Below are positions 5,637 through 6,300 of a stretch of DNA of 6,300 bases, piece by piece. Below the pieces are notes generated by a model, which had not been told where the DNA came from, made no database searches, and was given only the letters and a program-made list of their open reading frames with translations. A program made the position numbers and the translations under genes. The DNA is from Actinomycetes bacterium (GTDB lineage Bacteria; Actinomycetota; Actinomycetes; Streptosporangiales; Streptosporangiaceae). Position 1 is the first letter of the stretch; each line of letters opens with the position of its first letter. The DNA lies in assembly GCA_025964635.1 (NCBI GenBank), contig JAOPYP010000782.1, forward strand, positions 1 to 6,300, given 5' to 3'.

Positions 5637-5648
5637 CCGCGTAGTAGC
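5630..5648. repeat. Tandem GTAGTAGC direct repeat, 11-bp period
   Basis: GTAGTAGC occurs at 5630-5637 and again at 5641-5648, with a related GTAGC at 5622-5626. The repeat lies 28 nt before the start of the small hypothetical gene and overlaps the candidate -10. It may be an operator for a regulator of the recombinase operon, or chance. Confidence 0.3.
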
Positions 5649-5676
5649 ACCCTGCCCCGTCTGGAGCACGCTGAAC

Positions 5677-5907
5677 ATGCCGAACAATCCCCGATCGTCC
5701 CGTCGCCCACGACCGCTGGCAGTCGTCGGTGACGACACGCTGCCCGACGTGCGTATCGACGGTGTCGGCACCGTGCCGATGAGCGACGAGCAGTACACCG
5801 CGGCCGTGCATTCCCTCGCCGTGTTGATCGACAGCTGGCGAGTGATCGCACACACCGGCGTGGTCGACACCGAGCCGAGTGATGCTGACCGGCCACTGTC
5901 CGCGTGA
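5677..5907 (+). CDS. Small hypothetical protein upstream of the serine recombinase
   Basis: A 76-residue protein I do not recognise by function. The basic N-terminus (MPNNPRSSRRPRP) is followed by 'LAVVGDDTLPDVRIDGVGTV' and a predicted helix, 'MSDEQYTAAVHSLAVLIDSW'. It has no obvious helix-turn-helix, membrane segment or cysteine cluster. GGAG at 5663-5666 lies 10 nt before the ATG, supporting this start. It lies 89 nt upstream of the recombinase and on the same strand, so the two are probably cotranscribed. I recall similar small proteins next to recombinases in actinomycete elements. A recombination directionality factor is a possible role by position only; nothing in the sequence shows it. 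Confidence 0.7.
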   Translation: MPNNPRSSRRPRPLAVVGDDTLPDVRIDGVGTVPMSDEQYTAAVHSLAVLIDSWRVIAHTGVVDTEPSDADRPLSA

Positions 5908-5996
5908 GGCAGCCAGAATGCCGCCGGTCGTTGCGCTTGTCGGCCGGTCGAGCAACCATCCGAACTAGCAGACCCGCACAATGCTTGGAGGCTCCG

Positions 5997-6300
5997 ATGA
6001 CAGCACGACGCACTCGCTCCAAGCCCACCGCTCGCGTAGGGCGTCCTGAGTCGTCGGAGTCGGTGCGGCGGGTCGCGGTCTACACCCGCCGCTCCACCGA
6101 TGAGGAGCATCAGCCGTATTCGATCGAGGCCCAGACGGTCCGGCTGGACTCCTACATCGCCTCCCAACCGGGCTGGGTCAAGACCGCCACGTTCAGCGAC
6201 AATGCCTCCGCGAAAGACACCCACCGCCCCGGTCTGCGCGCGGCGCTGGCCGCGGCCCGGTCCGGCCGGATCGACGTGCTGCTGGTGTTGAAGGTGGACC
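5997..6300 (+). CDS. Serine recombinase (resolvase/invertase family), N-terminal part, cut by the right edge
   Basis: The ATG at 5997 has GGAGG at 5987-5991, 5 nt upstream, and opens a frame of 101 codons that runs off the window. After a basic lead (residues 1-23) the catalytic resolvase domain begins: 'VRRVAVYTRRSTDEEHQPYS' then 'IEAQTVRLDSYIASQPGW'. S33 in 'YTRRSTDE' is the nucleophile that forms the 5'-phosphoserine bond with DNA, and R31/R32 lie beside it. 'SIEAQ' (42-46), 'FSDNASAKDTHRPGL' and 'RIDVLLVLKVD' match the family's later motifs. Start-to-motif layout fits large serine integrases, which have a recombinase and zinc-ribbon C-terminal half, but that half is not in view. It probably integrates and excises the element; an att site may lie just beyond the gene. 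Confidence 0.9.
   Translation, partial: MTARRTRSKPTARVGRPESSESVRRVAVYTRRSTDEEHQPYSIEAQTVRLDSYIASQPGWVKTATFSDNASAKDTHRPGLRAALAAARSGRIDVLLVLKVD

Larger units (their letters stand above)
4050..6300 (+). mobile_element. Left portion of a putative integrative element (replication-relaxation and serine recombinase genes)
   Basis: Three same-strand genes (replication-relaxation protein, small hypothetical, serine recombinase) form a set that I recall from actinomycete integrative or conjugative elements and plasmids. Third-position G/C bias is weaker here than in the kinase/regulator genes, for example in codons 15-85 of the replication-relaxation gene, which suits foreign origin. The stated left limit is approximate: it lies somewhere between the terminator ending near 4047 and the gene start at 4307. 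No direct-repeat att pair can be seen, because the partner would lie outside the window. Transfer genes (FtsK/TraB-like) are not in view, so a degraded remnant is possible. Confidence 0.5.

Noticed and set aside
5499..5963. 10-bp direct repeat AACCATCCGA at 5499-5508 and 5954-5963, considered as att or regulatory sites
   Set aside because: Only 10 bp is exact; the flanks diverge, one copy lies in the acidic coding-like extension, and both are inside the element. Chance is likely.
1..6300. CRISPR arrays, rRNA or complete tRNA genes
   Set aside because: No regularly spaced long repeats and no tRNA or rRNA consensus segments were seen on either strand.

Overview
The window is GC-rich DNA with a strong G/C bias at third codon positions and GGAG-type ribosome binding sites. 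Together with the gene types, this points to a high-GC actinomycete (Streptomyces/Actinomadura-like); the genus cannot be settled from this sequence. It splits into a chromosome-like left two thirds (1 to about 4045) and a mobile-element-like right third (about 4050 to the right edge).

Left part. Position 79 to the left edge holds the first 26 codons of a leftward gene that looks like a GNAT N-acetyltransferase. Positions 80-662 have no gene I can support. Next come two leftward genes: a small four-helix membrane protein starting at 1846 and a class I SAM-dependent methyltransferase with a hydrophobic N-terminus (1334 to 663). The membrane-protein frame never meets a stop before the methyltransferase start and runs 316 nt into it, so its true C-terminus is uncertain. 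A 188-bp divergent spacer separates this pair from a rightward two-component operon: a membrane sensor histidine kinase (HisKA_3 type, 2035-3324) and a NarL/FixJ-type response regulator (GTG start at 3312, overlapping the kinase by 13 nt). The operon ends in a perfect 26-nt palindrome followed by a textbook intrinsic terminator (12-bp stem).

Right part. After the terminator there is about 260 nt without a gene, including five 10-bp units with a phased GGYGCC core (4071-4120). Three rightward genes follow: a replication-relaxation family protein (4307-5488), a 76-residue hypothetical protein (5677-5907) and the first 101 codons of a serine recombinase (from 5997, cut by the right edge). This trio suggests an integrative or conjugative element, or a remnant of one. 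The replication-relaxation gene ends at a TAG, beyond which the same frame stays open for 25 acidic, codon-biased codons to a TGA, suggesting a recent nonsense mutation or readthrough.

Nothing here is clearly a new defence or biosynthetic system. The points most worth checking are the interrupted 3' end of the replication-relaxation gene, the phased 10-bp repeats in front of it, and the stop-less overlap between the membrane protein and the methyltransferase.
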